NCBI GenBank assembly: GCA_947627245.1
Contig: CANQVH010000020.1
Span: 1-53,216, forward strand
Source of the DNA: an uncultured Lachnospiraceae bacterium
GTDB taxonomy: Bacteria; Bacillota; Clostridia; Lachnospirales; Lachnospiraceae
Direction: 5' to 3'
Length of the DNA: 53,216 nt
Numbering within the stretch: the first letter of the stretch is position 1; each line of letters opens with the position of its first letter. This document shows positions 1 to 8,537 of the stretch, in pieces. The notes under the pieces are model-generated. The model searched no databases. It saw only the letters and a list, made by a program, of their open reading frames with translations, and was not told where the DNA came from. The position numbers and the translations under genes were made by a program.

Positions 1-107
1 GCCCCGCTCGAACACACCGCGCTGACTTTATAACCGCTGCGTACCAGTAGATTCCGGATGCTCTTCGCATCTTCAATTCTCGGAAATACTACCACTACAT
101 TTATCAT
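1..107 (-). CDS. ANTAR-type response regulator, N-terminal fragment (cut by window edge)
   Basis: Only the first 35 codons are in the window, read leftward from an ATG at 105-107 with a GGAGG ribosome site just upstream. The protein begins MINVVVVFPRIEDAKSIRNL and continues into an SAVCSSG stretch. This is typical of the pseudo-receiver domain of the RNA-binding ANTAR regulators that sit beside glnA in many Clostridia (NitR-like). Known members bind hairpins in nascent mRNA and prevent termination. The gene follows glnA on the same strand with about 50 bases between them, so it is probably co-transcribed. The glnA leader carries a terminator that could be its target. The ANTAR domain itself lies outside the window, so the family call rests on the N-terminus and the location. 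Confidence 0.7.
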   Translation of the reverse strand, partial: MINVVVVFPRIEDAKSIRNLLVRSGYKVSAVCSSG

Positions 108-157
108 TTACATCCTCCTGTTCGTAACTATTCCGTCCTTTCATAGTTACAATTCAG

Positions 158-1489
158 TCAGATTTTCGTCAGGTAACGGTCAAGCTCCCACTGGCTCACG
201 CTCGCCCGATACTCCTCCCACTCTTTTTTCTTCTCACGGATAAAACGCTTCGCGGTATGCTCCCCGAGCACCTCATAAATGTATTTGTCCTGCTCCAACG
301 CCTGCACCGCTTCCAGCAGATTGCCGGGCAGGCAGTCAATCCCGCGCGCGACGCGCTCCTCTTCTGTCATCGCAAAAATGTTGGCCTCCACTGCCTCAGG
401 CGGAGTGATCTTGCCGCGGATTCCGTCCAGTCCGGCCGCCATGCAGACCGCAAGCGCCAGATACGGATTCGCCGCGGAGTCCGGATTGCGAAGCTCGATC
501 CTCTGCCTCGGATCGTCCATCGCCGGAATGCGGATCAGCGGGCTGCGATTCGTCACCGACCACGCAATGTAAACCGGAGCCTCGTACCCCGGCACCAGCC
601 GCTTGTAGGAATTGACAAGCGGATTCGTGACCGCCGTGATCGCGCGGATATGCTTCATAATACCACCGATGAAGAAAAGCCCTTCTTCGCTGAGATGCGC
701 CGTCCTCTCCGGATCATAAAACACATTGACGCCGTCCTTCGCAAGCGACAGATTAATATGCATTCCGGAGCCGTTCACTCCGCTCTTCGGCTTCGGCATA
801 AAGCTCGCGTGCAGACCACAGCGCTTCGCGATCGTGCGCACCACAAGCCGCACGGTCATGATCCCGTCGGCCGCCCGCACCGCCTCGTCGTAGCGGAAAT
901 CAATCTCGTGCTGCGCAGGCGCCGCCTCATGGTGCGACGCTTCCACGACATATCCCATCTCCTCGAGCGTCAGGATCATGTCACGCCGCGCATTCTCTCC
1001 GAGGTCGATCGGCCCGACGTCAAAATAGCCTGCCTGCTCGTGCGTCGTCGTAGTCGGAAGCCCGTTGTCATCCGTGTGGAACAGGAAAAATTCACACTCC
1101 GGCCCCACCTCAAGGCTATAGCCCATCTTCTGCGCCTCGCTCACCACCCGCTTCAGGATGTAGCGCGGATCGCCCTCGAACGGCATCCCGTCCGCGTTGT
1201 AGACGTCGCAGATAAACCGCGCCACCTTCCCGTGCTGCGGCCGCCACGGAATGATACAAAACGTGTCCAGATCCGGATGCAAAAACAGATCCGAATTTTC
1301 GATCGGCACAAACCCGTCGATCGACGCTCCGTCAAACGTGATCTTGTTTTCCAGCACACGGTCGAGCTGGCTCGTCGTGACCGCGATATTTTTCAGTTCT
1401 CCCATCAAATCCGTGAACTGCAGGCGGATGAACTCGACGTCCTCTTCCTCAATGATTCTTCTGATATCCTTCTGCGTATATTTGCTCAT
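158..1489 (-). CDS. glnA: Glutamine synthetase, type I (GSI-alpha)
   Basis: This cytoplasmic enzyme makes glutamine from glutamate, ammonia and ATP. The 443-residue product has the usual length for a Firmicutes GSI-alpha. Visible landmarks are FDGASIDGF near residue 52, the metal-binding GPECEFF near 129, HEIDFRY near 194, MHINLSL near 243, NRSPLIRIPA near 314 and the ELRNPD segment near 332. The first methionine in the open frame lies 21 codons further upstream, inside the leader terminator. The ATG at 1487-1489 was chosen because it follows GGAG at good spacing and gives the standard start MSKYTQKDI. An ANTAR regulator gene follows on the same strand. Control is probably by ANTAR antitermination at the leader hairpin, and feedback inhibition is likely as in other GSI-alpha enzymes. 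Confidence 0.97.
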   Translation of the reverse strand: MSKYTQKDIRRIIEEEDVEFIRLQFTDLMGELKNIAVTTSQLDRVLENKITFDGASIDGFVPIENSDLFLHPDLDTFCIIPWRPQHGKVARFICDVYNADGMPFEGDPRYILKRVVSEAQKMGYSLEVGPECEFFLFHTDDNGLPTTTTHEQAGYFDVGPIDLGENARRDMILTLEEMGYVVEASHHEAAPAQHEIDFRYDEAVRAADGIMTVRLVVRTIAKRCGLHASFMPKPKSGVNGSGMHINLSLAKDGVNVFYDPERTAHLSEEGLFFIGGIMKHIRAITAVTNPLVNSYKRLVPGYEAPVYIAWSVTNRSPLIRIPAMDDPRQRIELRNPDSAANPYLALAVCMAAGLDGIRGKITPPEAVEANIFAMTEEERVARGIDCLPGNLLEAVQALEQDKYIYEVLGEHTAKRFIREKKKEWEEYRASVSQWELDRYLTKI

Positions 1490-1509
1490 ATCTGCTCCTT
1501 TCAAAACGT

Positions 1510-1544
1510 AAAAAAGGGCGCCCTTCCACCATGAAAGAACGCCC
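1510..1544 (-). terminator. Intrinsic terminator in the glnA leader (candidate ANTAR-controlled attenuator)
   Basis: Between the glnA promoter and its start codon, the minus strand forms a 12-bp stem (GGGCGTTCTTTC at 1533-1544 with GGAAGGGCGCCC at 1516-1527) around a 5-nt loop, followed directly by six T residues at 1510-1515. A shifted pairing at the tip gives a six-base loop AUGGUG with A at position 1 and G at position 4, as in known ANTAR hairpins. Placing a terminator inside a leader implies regulated readthrough. Confidence 0.8.
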
Positions 1545-1562
1545 TCGCCCATTCATCTAGCA

Positions 1563-1591
1563 ATGATAACAGGCGTAAAATTTTTTGTCAA
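1563..1591 (-). promoter_or_regulatory. glnA promoter (sigma-A type)
   Basis: On the minus strand, TTGACA (1586-1591) and TATCAT (1563-1568) are separated by 17 bases. Transcription would start near 1556 and run straight into the leader terminator. Confidence 0.85.
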
Positions 1592-1609
1592 CCCCTGCCG
1601 CCGCACGGA

Positions 1610-4600
1610 TTATTTCTTCTTCCACTTTGCGTACAGGGTCAGATTCCTCTTGTAGCTCTTCGGAATCTTCTTGATGCGATTCTTGAAATTCTTGTCGGTG
1701 TACCAACCCTTGAAGGTATAGCCGGTTCTGGTCGGCTTTCTCAGCTTGAACGCGGTCTTGTAGTATATCTTCGGGTTCTTCTTGTTGTTCTTGCCGCCGT
1801 TCAGATTATACTTGATCCTGTAGCCGACCGTCAGGACGCACTTTCCGACTACACCGCTTCCGTCCTTCGCCGTCGCGGTGATCGTGACCTTTCCGTACCG
1901 CTTCGTCGTGATCTTGCCCTTCGCGTTGACCGTCGCGACCTTCGTGTTGCTGGATTTCCAAGTAACCTCTTTGTTCTCCGCATAGTCCGGGCCGACCGTT
2001 GCCTTCAGCGTATAGGTCTTGCCCTTCCGCAGACCGAGCGTCGTCTTGTTCAGCTTGATCGACGTCACGCTGCGCGCCGGCGTAAGGCTCAGCTCATAAG
2101 CGCTCAGAACAAGCTTTGCCGGTGTAGCGTTCGTCACCTGAAACTCGTACCAGAACTGCCCGTTGCCCTGAACGTAGCTCACCGGGATCTCCTGCTTCGT
2201 GAGCGTCGCGTCCGCGTTCATGGAATAAACAAAGATTGTATTCGTCTGGTCGTACAACCCGTTCATCTGATCCGCACGGATCCGCACCGACGCCTTGCCC
2301 GGAAGCGCGCCGATCCCCGGAAGGTTCACCATCATCGTCTCCTCGCTGTTTCCGTATCTGATCGCATCAAAATTCTCCAGCGTGATGAGACAGTCAAAAT
2401 CAGCGCTTGCCGCGCTCAGCTCCGCGCCCATGACAGACCATTCAACCATATCGCTTGACAGGAGAAGCCGCATGGAAGCGTCTTTTGCCTTTTGCAGCCA
2501 ACTCTTCAGCACTGTATGATTGTCTGCGTCGTAGGTAACGATCAGATTCGGATATATAACATTCTCAAAGTAGCTGTTTGCTCCGGTAATATAAATACTG
2601 GTGTTATAGTTTCCGCGGTCAAAGCGATCAAGAACCGATATATTGACAGAACCGTTGACCTCAACAATGTTACCGTTACCGTTTTTCCATTTTCTTGTCG
2701 ATGGATTATAGGTATAGGAGGTCTCGTTGCCAACCCCGTCCTTTACCGTTACGCCGCCCAAATAATAGTCGCCGACTGCTGCTCCCGCCGGTACGTTTAC
2801 CGGAATTTCGGACACTGTCCCCGAGAATTTGCGCTCCTTCGACCAGTCGCAGGTGAACGGAATCTGCTGTGCAGCATCAGTGCTTTTGACAAAATATCCG
2901 GACAATGTCACAATGCCGCTGTTTTCTTCCCTGAGATCCATCGAAAGTTTAATTGTCCCCGGCTTCCATACACTCTTTTCGCCAGCGGATACACTCTTCA
3001 CCACCGGCGCAATCGTATCTGTCGTCGAGCTGGTTGGTGTAATCACCACTTTTTTCGTAGCCGTCATTCCGTTGTACGCAGTAGCTATGATCGTCACTGT
3101 TCCGGAACCCCATGCAGTCCAGACCGGAATTTCCGGGGTTGTTCTATCATCGTCCAAACCTACTACAGTTATATTTTCTGACTGATAGCTCCATTTGATC
3201 TGATTTAACAATTCAAGTTTTCCGTTTCCCGCATACACCTTCGGCAGATCAATCAAATCCCCGGCCTGTACTTCAATCGGAGTCTCCGCCTCATCCATCC
3301 GGATAGATTCAAAGATTGCCTGATTATGTATTGTCATACCTGCCATTGCCGTGCTATCCGGAAGTTTCAAAGCCGAAAAGCTGTCACATCCGTAAAACGC
3401 ATGATACCCTATTGTAGCACTGCTTAGGGTGCTCAGGTCCAGCGTACCTGCCATACCGTTGCAACCGTAGAAAGCGTTATCGCCGATCTCCTTCAAACTG
3501 CTCGGAAGAGCAAATATGGTGTTACCGGAATTAGACTTGAGTTCGGTACAGCCCTCAAACGCAGACGCGCCGATACTTGTCAGTCCATTGGAAAGGGTAA
3601 GATAATCAATCTTCGTACAGCCCTTAAACGCACTTTTTCCGATTTCCTTGATCGCTTCCGGTATCGTAAGCGTTCCGTCCAAACCGCTGCAGCCCTCAAA
3701 TACAGACTCCCCAATGCTCGTCAAACTGCCAAAACCGCTTATTTGGGTAAATCCTGTACAGCTTGCAAATGCGCGTTTCCCAACTGTAGTTACCGTTGAC
3801 GGCAATGCAAGCGTCCCTTTCAGACCGCTGCAGCCCTCGAATGCAGAGTCTCCGATCTCAACTACATTGCTGCTACTCAAAAATTCCAATTTTTCAATAC
3901 CACTACAACCCTTAAATGCAGAAGCGCTAATTTCCGTACGTAATGCCGGAATTTTGAGCGTACCTGTAAATCCGCTGCAGCCCTCAAACGCTCCCTCTCC
4001 GATTTCTACATATTCTGGCAGATTAAGAGATCCCGTAAATGTACAGCCCGCAAATGCACGAGCCCCTATAGATGTAGTTGAATACAGTGTAAGCGATCCT
4101 TTAAAATGACAATTCTCGAACGCAGACTCTCCAATTATTTCCAAATTTCTCGGCAACTCCAGCGTACCATTGAACTCCATATTGGCAAAAGCCTTTGCCG
4201 CTATTTCCGTGACTTTCTTTCCACCAATCGTCTCCGGAATTTTCAAACTTCCTCCGGTGACATTCGTATTCATTCCCGTAATCTTTACTCCGTCACTAAA
4301 ATCGGCATTATCATATATTATATTATCATCAGTAGTCTGCGCAATCGTCGCAATCCCTGAATTTCCGCCGACTACTTCTATTTCGTTTATCGTAACGCTC
4401 GGCTCTTCGTCGACCACTACCGTGTCGTCCGAAGCCTCATCCGCGACGATATCCGTCGTCTGTGCGTCTTCCTCCCCTGCAGTCTCGGGTTCGGCCGGTA
4501 CTTCCGCAGGCGTATCCGCGGCATCCTCCGCATTCGCGGTATCCGCCGTCTCCGCGTCATCCGTCTCCCCGTCGGTTGCCTCCGGTACATCCTGACCGTC

Positions 4601-4858
4601 CGCCGCAGGAGCGTTCGTCTCTTCCGTCGCAGAATCGTTCGGTTCCTCCGCCGCTTCGAGCGTAGCATCCTGAACCTCCGGAACCTCCGCCGTCCCGGCA
4701 GTCACTTCCTCCGTGGGAGCAGTCACCTCCTCCATATCAACGACAACCTCTGTCCCGAGGTCTTCTTCTGCTATCGCGTACTGAGCGAGCGTGCCGCACA
4801 GCATCGCGCAGACAAGCAACATACTCACGGTTTTCTTCCAAAACCTACTCCTTTTCAT
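1610..4858 (-). CDS. Secreted BspA-type leucine-rich-repeat protein with Ig-like and InlB-type repeats
   Basis: This is a secreted protein of 1082 residues. It starts with a signal peptide (MKRSRFWKK, a hydrophobic core, then a likely cleavage near QYAIA-EE), followed by about 140 residues rich in Glu, Asp, Thr and Ala. Roughly a dozen BspA-like leucine-rich repeats follow (recurring I-G-x-x-A-F-x-G-C), then a large beta-rich region. A bacterial Ig-like Big_2 domain comes next (VTSIKLNKTTLGLRKGKTYT) and then a C-terminal InlB/Flg_new-type repeat ending GYTFKGWYTD...LYAKWKKK. Such proteins usually bind host or bacterial surfaces. No LPXTG motif or C-terminal membrane helix is seen, so anchoring is unclear. 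The ATG at 4858 was chosen because AGGAGG precedes it and the signal peptide follows directly. The ligand cannot be inferred. Confidence 0.9.
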   Translation of the reverse strand: MKRSRFWKKTVSMLLVCAMLCGTLAQYAIAEEDLGTEVVVDMEEVTAPTEEVTAGTAEVPEVQDATLEAAEEPNDSATEETNAPAADGQDVPEATDGETDDAETADTANAEDAADTPAEVPAEPETAGEEDAQTTDIVADEASDDTVVVDEEPSVTINEIEVVGGNSGIATIAQTTDDNIIYDNADFSDGVKITGMNTNVTGGSLKIPETIGGKKVTEIAAKAFANMEFNGTLELPRNLEIIGESAFENCHFKGSLTLYSTTSIGARAFAGCTFTGSLNLPEYVEIGEGAFEGCSGFTGTLKIPALRTEISASAFKGCSGIEKLEFLSSSNVVEIGDSAFEGCSGLKGTLALPSTVTTVGKRAFASCTGFTQISGFGSLTSIGESVFEGCSGLDGTLTIPEAIKEIGKSAFKGCTKIDYLTLSNGLTSIGASAFEGCTELKSNSGNTIFALPSSLKEIGDNAFYGCNGMAGTLDLSTLSSATIGYHAFYGCDSFSALKLPDSTAMAGMTIHNQAIFESIRMDEAETPIEVQAGDLIDLPKVYAGNGKLELLNQIKWSYQSENITVVGLDDDRTTPEIPVWTAWGSGTVTIIATAYNGMTATKKVVITPTSSTTDTIAPVVKSVSAGEKSVWKPGTIKLSMDLREENSGIVTLSGYFVKSTDAAQQIPFTCDWSKERKFSGTVSEIPVNVPAGAAVGDYYLGGVTVKDGVGNETSYTYNPSTRKWKNGNGNIVEVNGSVNISVLDRFDRGNYNTSIYITGANSYFENVIYPNLIVTYDADNHTVLKSWLQKAKDASMRLLLSSDMVEWSVMGAELSAASADFDCLITLENFDAIRYGNSEETMMVNLPGIGALPGKASVRIRADQMNGLYDQTNTIFVYSMNADATLTKQEIPVSYVQGNGQFWYEFQVTNATPAKLVLSAYELSLTPARSVTSIKLNKTTLGLRKGKTYTLKATVGPDYAENKEVTWKSSNTKVATVNAKGKITTKRYGKVTITATAKDGSGVVGKCVLTVGYRIKYNLNGGKNNKKNPKIYYKTAFKLRKPTRTGYTFKGWYTDKNFKNRIKKIPKSYKRNLTLYAKWKKK

Positions 4859-4930
4859 ATCGCTATACCCTCCTTGAATTGTACCGCTCCCCTTCGGCGC
4901 GCACTGCAACCGATACGGTGTGTTTCCAAC

Positions 4931-4959
4931 ATTATATATCTTTTAACAAAATATTGCAA
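4931..4959 (-). promoter_or_regulatory. Promoter of the leucine-rich-repeat protein gene
   Basis: TTGCAA (4954-4959) and TATAAT (4931-4936) on the minus strand, with a 17-base AT-rich spacer and an AT-rich stretch upstream that could act as an UP element. The 5' leader is about 65 bases. Confidence 0.75.
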
Positions 4960-4992
4960 GATTTAATTTTTATTTAATAAAATTTAATAACC

Positions 4993-7245
4993 TTACTCTG
5001 GTTTTTTGTAATAATAGCGGGAATCGGAGCTTCTGAAAATGGAGTCGGACGAGCCCACCTGACAGACCGCAATCTTGTGAAAACCCTCGTCCATCTTGTC
5101 TTTTTTGAAGCGCAGCAGCTTCGACGACAGGTAGGTTGTGCCGACCTTCTCATCGTCGATGTATACCTTGCTCCATTTTGTAAAATTATCTCCCATGACG
5201 TAATAATAAAGATCGGTCTCTGTAATCTGCTTCAAGAGGATGTCCTGCGTACCCATCACGAGATCGGTCGCCGGATACGGATTGCCGCCGCCGTAGACAT
5301 AATGATCGCCGTAGAGGATATCGTACTGCAGAAGTTCCATGCCCTTCTGGTACTCCTCGCTCGTCATGCCCGCGCGGTTCTGATGGTAATTGAACATCGT
5401 CCCCTCGTGGATGCCGAGCGAATCCGTGATATCCGCAAGGAGCTGATAAGACGTCATGTCGGCGTCGTGCTTCTCCATGCCGAAATTGTTCCACGTCGCA
5501 TACTGGGTCTTGAACAGGCTCCCGGTCTTCATATCTCCCTCCACGAGCCCCATCGTCGGGAGGTGGTCGCCGAACATCACCACCAGCGTCTTTTCCTCGC
5601 GCTTTTCCAGCATGTCGATCAGATCCCCGACGAAATCATCCACCTGATGGATCTGGTTGACGTAGTATTCCCACGCCCAGCGCATCCCCTCATCCTCCGG
5701 GCCGGTCACACGGATCTCCGGATCCTCGATCACCTGTTCCTTCGGATAATCGCCGTGCGACTCGACCGTGATCGTGTAAACGAAATCCGGCTGATCCGGC
5801 GTATAGTCGAGCGACCGCTCCACCTCATCGAGCATGACGTCGTCGATCGGCCACGTCCCGAGCGGCGTGTACTGGTGAATGTCCATCATCTCTTTGCAGG
5901 TGAACGTGTCGAAGCCCATCATAGAAAACGCGTTCCTGCGGCTGTAGAAATTTCCGCCGTTGTCATGTACCGCATGCGACCCGTAGCCGAGCGCGCGCAG
6001 GTCGGACGCGATGCTCTCACAGTTCGTCTCCTTGAGGATTGTCTTGTACGGGTACTCGCCGAGACCGAAGAACTGCATGCCCATCCCCGTCAGGATCTCA
6101 AATTCCGTGTTCGCTGTCCCTGCGCCGACCACCGGCACCTCGAGATAGCCCGAAGAATAGTTTTCGTACAGATGGTGAAAATTCGGGATCGGATCCTCGC
6201 TCGTCTCGAGGAAACGGATTTCTCCCGGGTCAACAAAAGATTCCAGAAGAATGCAGATGATGTTCGGATACTCCTGTTCCGAGGTCTCTGTCTCTTCTGG
6301 AATGCTGTTTTCTTCTGTCTGAAATTTTGTGGCCGCCTGATCGGCTTCCTGCTGCCCGCCGGAAGATGGCGCTGTCGTTCCGTCCGCAATGTCCGCGTCG
6401 GCGCCGCCCGTATCATCCGCCGCCGTCGTCTTCACACGCTGTTCAGCGACCAGAGAGGCTTCCGTCTCCGCTTCCTCGGGCTCCGTCCTCTGCGGCAGCT
6501 CCTGTCCGCTCTTTAAGAGCACATCGCGCACCGCATCCTCGGAATACTCCTCCGGCTCGCTCATCCCGCGGTCGAGCACGCTCGCGGAAAAGCTGTAGAC
6601 AAAGCCGTAATCCTTGTAGCCCTGCGCCAGATTTTCAAAATACTCGGTAAGGATATGATTGCTCACCGCCGCGTTCGTGACTCTCGGAAGCATCATCATC
6701 ACCATCGCCGTCATGATCACCCCAACCACGCGGTGCGGCTTTCCTTCAAACTTCGGCCCCTTGACCCAGAAGACGACCAGAAGTAAAACGACCGCTGCAA
6801 CGCCCACGATCACGGCCACCGCTTCTGCGGCCGTAAAATAATTGCTCTGCATCGTGAAGAGATCGCCGACCATCTTCAGATCCGTAAAGCTGAACGGAGA
6901 CACCCGCTTCGCGAGGATACATCCGTTGATGAGGCCGAGGAACAGCCAGAACACGCTGATGATCGTCCGGAGCACCGCCCGGCGCTTTACTATGTACACA
7001 AGCATCAACGACGCATACACGATCAGTGAATTGTAGAGGAACACCAGATTCCGGTCCACTACGAAACGGCAGGCCTCCACGAAGGAATGCCTCGATATCC
7101 ACTCGATCAGGAAACAAACGCCGCATGCGAGAAATATGTGAAAGAACGGCGAATATTTATTCAGAATGGCGATCCGCCGCTGCGCCCGCTCGCTCTTCAG
7201 CCTCTCCTTGATTCTTTCTCCATATTTTCGTCTTACCTTAAACAT
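4993..7245 (-). CDS. LtaS-like membrane sulfatase / phosphoglycerol transferase family protein
   Basis: This 750-residue protein has the LtaS plan: about five N-terminal membrane helices (roughly residues 30-200), an extracellular linker, then a sulfatase-fold domain. The linker is unusually acidic and rich in Thr and Ala. The catalytic domain starts near NIICILLESF. It has the expected metal-binding Glu, a candidate nucleophile Thr in VVGAGTANTEF, and a GDHLPTMG motif that supplies late metal ligands. LtaS enzymes polymerise glycerol phosphate from phosphatidylglycerol at the outer membrane face. Related enzymes prime the chain or modify other glycans, so the exact substrate is uncertain. 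The open frame extends 36 codons upstream, but the ATG at 7245 has GAGGGG at good spacing and gives the basic start MFKVRRKYGERIKE. Confidence 0.88.
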   Translation of the reverse strand: MFKVRRKYGERIKERLKSERAQRRIAILNKYSPFFHIFLACGVCFLIEWISRHSFVEACRFVVDRNLVFLYNSLIVYASLMLVYIVKRRAVLRTIISVFWLFLGLINGCILAKRVSPFSFTDLKMVGDLFTMQSNYFTAAEAVAVIVGVAAVVLLLVVFWVKGPKFEGKPHRVVGVIMTAMVMMMLPRVTNAAVSNHILTEYFENLAQGYKDYGFVYSFSASVLDRGMSEPEEYSEDAVRDVLLKSGQELPQRTEPEEAETEASLVAEQRVKTTAADDTGGADADIADGTTAPSSGGQQEADQAATKFQTEENSIPEETETSEQEYPNIICILLESFVDPGEIRFLETSEDPIPNFHHLYENYSSGYLEVPVVGAGTANTEFEILTGMGMQFFGLGEYPYKTILKETNCESIASDLRALGYGSHAVHDNGGNFYSRRNAFSMMGFDTFTCKEMMDIHQYTPLGTWPIDDVMLDEVERSLDYTPDQPDFVYTITVESHGDYPKEQVIEDPEIRVTGPEDEGMRWAWEYYVNQIHQVDDFVGDLIDMLEKREEKTLVVMFGDHLPTMGLVEGDMKTGSLFKTQYATWNNFGMEKHDADMTSYQLLADITDSLGIHEGTMFNYHQNRAGMTSEEYQKGMELLQYDILYGDHYVYGGGNPYPATDLVMGTQDILLKQITETDLYYYVMGDNFTKWSKVYIDDEKVGTTYLSSKLLRFKKDKMDEGFHKIAVCQVGSSDSIFRSSDSRYYYKKPE

Positions 7246-7324
7246 TGCCAGATCCCCTCGCAATTCGACTTCCCCACACAGCCGAATCCCTACATGAATA
7301 TAATATCTGTAAAATCCAGTTGAC

Positions 7325-7353
7325 AGATTAATCCAAAACATGTAAAAAGTCAA
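7325..7353 (-). promoter_or_regulatory. Promoter of the LtaS-like gene
   Basis: TTGACT (7348-7353) and TAATCT (7325-7330) on the minus strand with a 17-base spacer. It lies about 80 bases upstream of the chosen start and inside the unused 5' extension of the frame, which supports the shorter start. Confidence 0.7.
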
Positions 7354-7516
7354 CTATCTTCAAAAAAATTTAAGTTTTTGTTCATTTTTATATCAGAATA
7401 TGCTACAGTAAATTCAGAATCGGTTGCTTCCGGGCACCCCGTAATTCAAATCCCTGCGGGATGGGGAAACAGCTTCGCTATTTCATATGGTATACATTAT
7501 GTGGAAAGGTCAAAAA

Positions 7517-8023
7517 ATGAAATCGTCCGGAATAAAAATCTTATATCTTGCCGCCGCTTTTCTTCTGCTTTTGACGGGATGCGAGAAGAAGCCCGCCGCT
7601 ACGGCGCCGGAGGAATTGTTTCAGATCACCGACGGCGTGACGGCAGAAGGCGTCCGGACAGGCGACGGCCCGGAGCAGTTTATCGACGCATACGAGGATT
7701 ATACGATCCAAGTCGCCTACAACAATATGGAATCCGACTATGTCGTCATGGATATCGACAAGATTCCGTATAAGGAAGACATCTCTACAATGATCGCAAA
7801 TTTTTTCATCGACGACGAACCGGTCTCGGAGGAAGAGCTCTGCGAGGAAAACAAAGTAAAGCCGACGCAGCTCTACGCGCTCATAAGCTCTTCCGCTTAT
7901 CTGCGCGAACACAACGTCATCTACCGCTATCTGCGCTTCCGCTGGGCAGACGGCCTGATCGCCGACATTCAGTCGGACGAGCTCAACTACAACGAGACAT
8001 ATGAGACGCCGCAGATCCGCTGA
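7517..8023 (+). CDS. Small lipoprotein of unknown function
   Basis: This 168-residue protein begins MKSSGIKILYLAAAFLLLLT and is followed by GCEKK, giving a type II signal peptide with lipobox LLTGC. The mature protein should be anchored to the outer face of the membrane. The mature part is acidic (TDGVTAEGVRTGDG, DIDKIPYKED, FFIDDEPVSEEELCEE) and has a few aromatic residues near its C-terminus. I do not recognise the family. The ATG at 7517 was preferred over one ten codons upstream because an AAAGG ribosome site precedes it and it gives a normal-length n-region. It is divergent from the LtaS-like gene and co-directional with the YolD-like gene 90 bases downstream. Confidence 0.75.
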   Translation: MKSSGIKILYLAAAFLLLLTGCEKKPAATAPEELFQITDGVTAEGVRTGDGPEQFIDAYEDYTIQVAYNNMESDYVVMDIDKIPYKEDISTMIANFFIDDEPVSEEELCEENKVKPTQLYALISSSAYLREHNVIYRYLRFRWADGLIADIQSDELNYNETYETPQIR

Positions 8024-8112
8024 TCTGACGCTCTGACAGGCGCCACTTCCGACATCACAGACTATCACAAAATTACCCAAATTCACAGGATTCACAGAAA
8101 AAAGGAGTTCCG

Positions 8113-8532
8113 ATGACAGGCAACCAAAATGATTACGACGATATCATCAATCTCCCGCATCATGTCTCGGCCACCCGCCCGCACATGTCGCAGCACGATC
8201 GGGCGGCGCAGTTTTCGCCCTTTGCGGCCCTGACCGGTCACGACGCGGCGATCCGCGAGACCGCCAGACTCACCGAGGAAATACACGAGCCGGGCGAGGA
8301 TTACGCAGATCAGCTCGACCAAAAAATTCAGATGCTCCGCCATTGTTCCGATGAATCGCTCCGGATCACGGTCCGATATTTTGAGCCGGACGCAAAAAAA
8401 GCCGGCGGAGCCTATGTCACAGCCTCCGGCCGACTGAAAAAGATCGACGACCAACGCAGAATACTTGTGCTCGAAGATCAGACGGAAATCCCCGTCAATC
8501 GGATCATCGCGCTCGACGGGGATGTTTTTTGA
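8113..8532 (+). CDS. YolD-like family protein
   Basis: This 139-residue cytoplasmic protein has the YolD hallmarks: HMSQHDRAAQFSPFAALTGHD near residues 24-45 (a conserved RAxQFxPFAAL core) and a C-terminal small beta domain (ILVLEDQTEIPVNRIIALDG). YolD-like proteins usually accompany Y-family polymerase genes and are thought to work with or regulate them in SOS translesion synthesis. Here the polymerase gene is directly adjacent but convergent, with the two stop codons only five bases apart. That is unusual, because the pair is more often co-directional. AAAAGGAG precedes the ATG. No LexA box was recognised upstream. Confidence 0.85.
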   Translation: MTGNQNDYDDIINLPHHVSATRPHMSQHDRAAQFSPFAALTGHDAAIRETARLTEEIHEPGEDYADQLDQKIQMLRHCSDESLRITVRYFEPDAKKAGGAYVTASGRLKKIDDQRRILVLEDQTEIPVNRIIALDGDVF

Positions 8533-8537
8533 TAATC

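Noticed and set aside
257..1534. A 425-codon open frame on the plus strand opposite glnA
   Set aside because: It is an antisense shadow in a GC-rich gene: the glnA frame gives a recognised enzyme, while this one is Arg/His/Leu-rich with no ribosome site or family.
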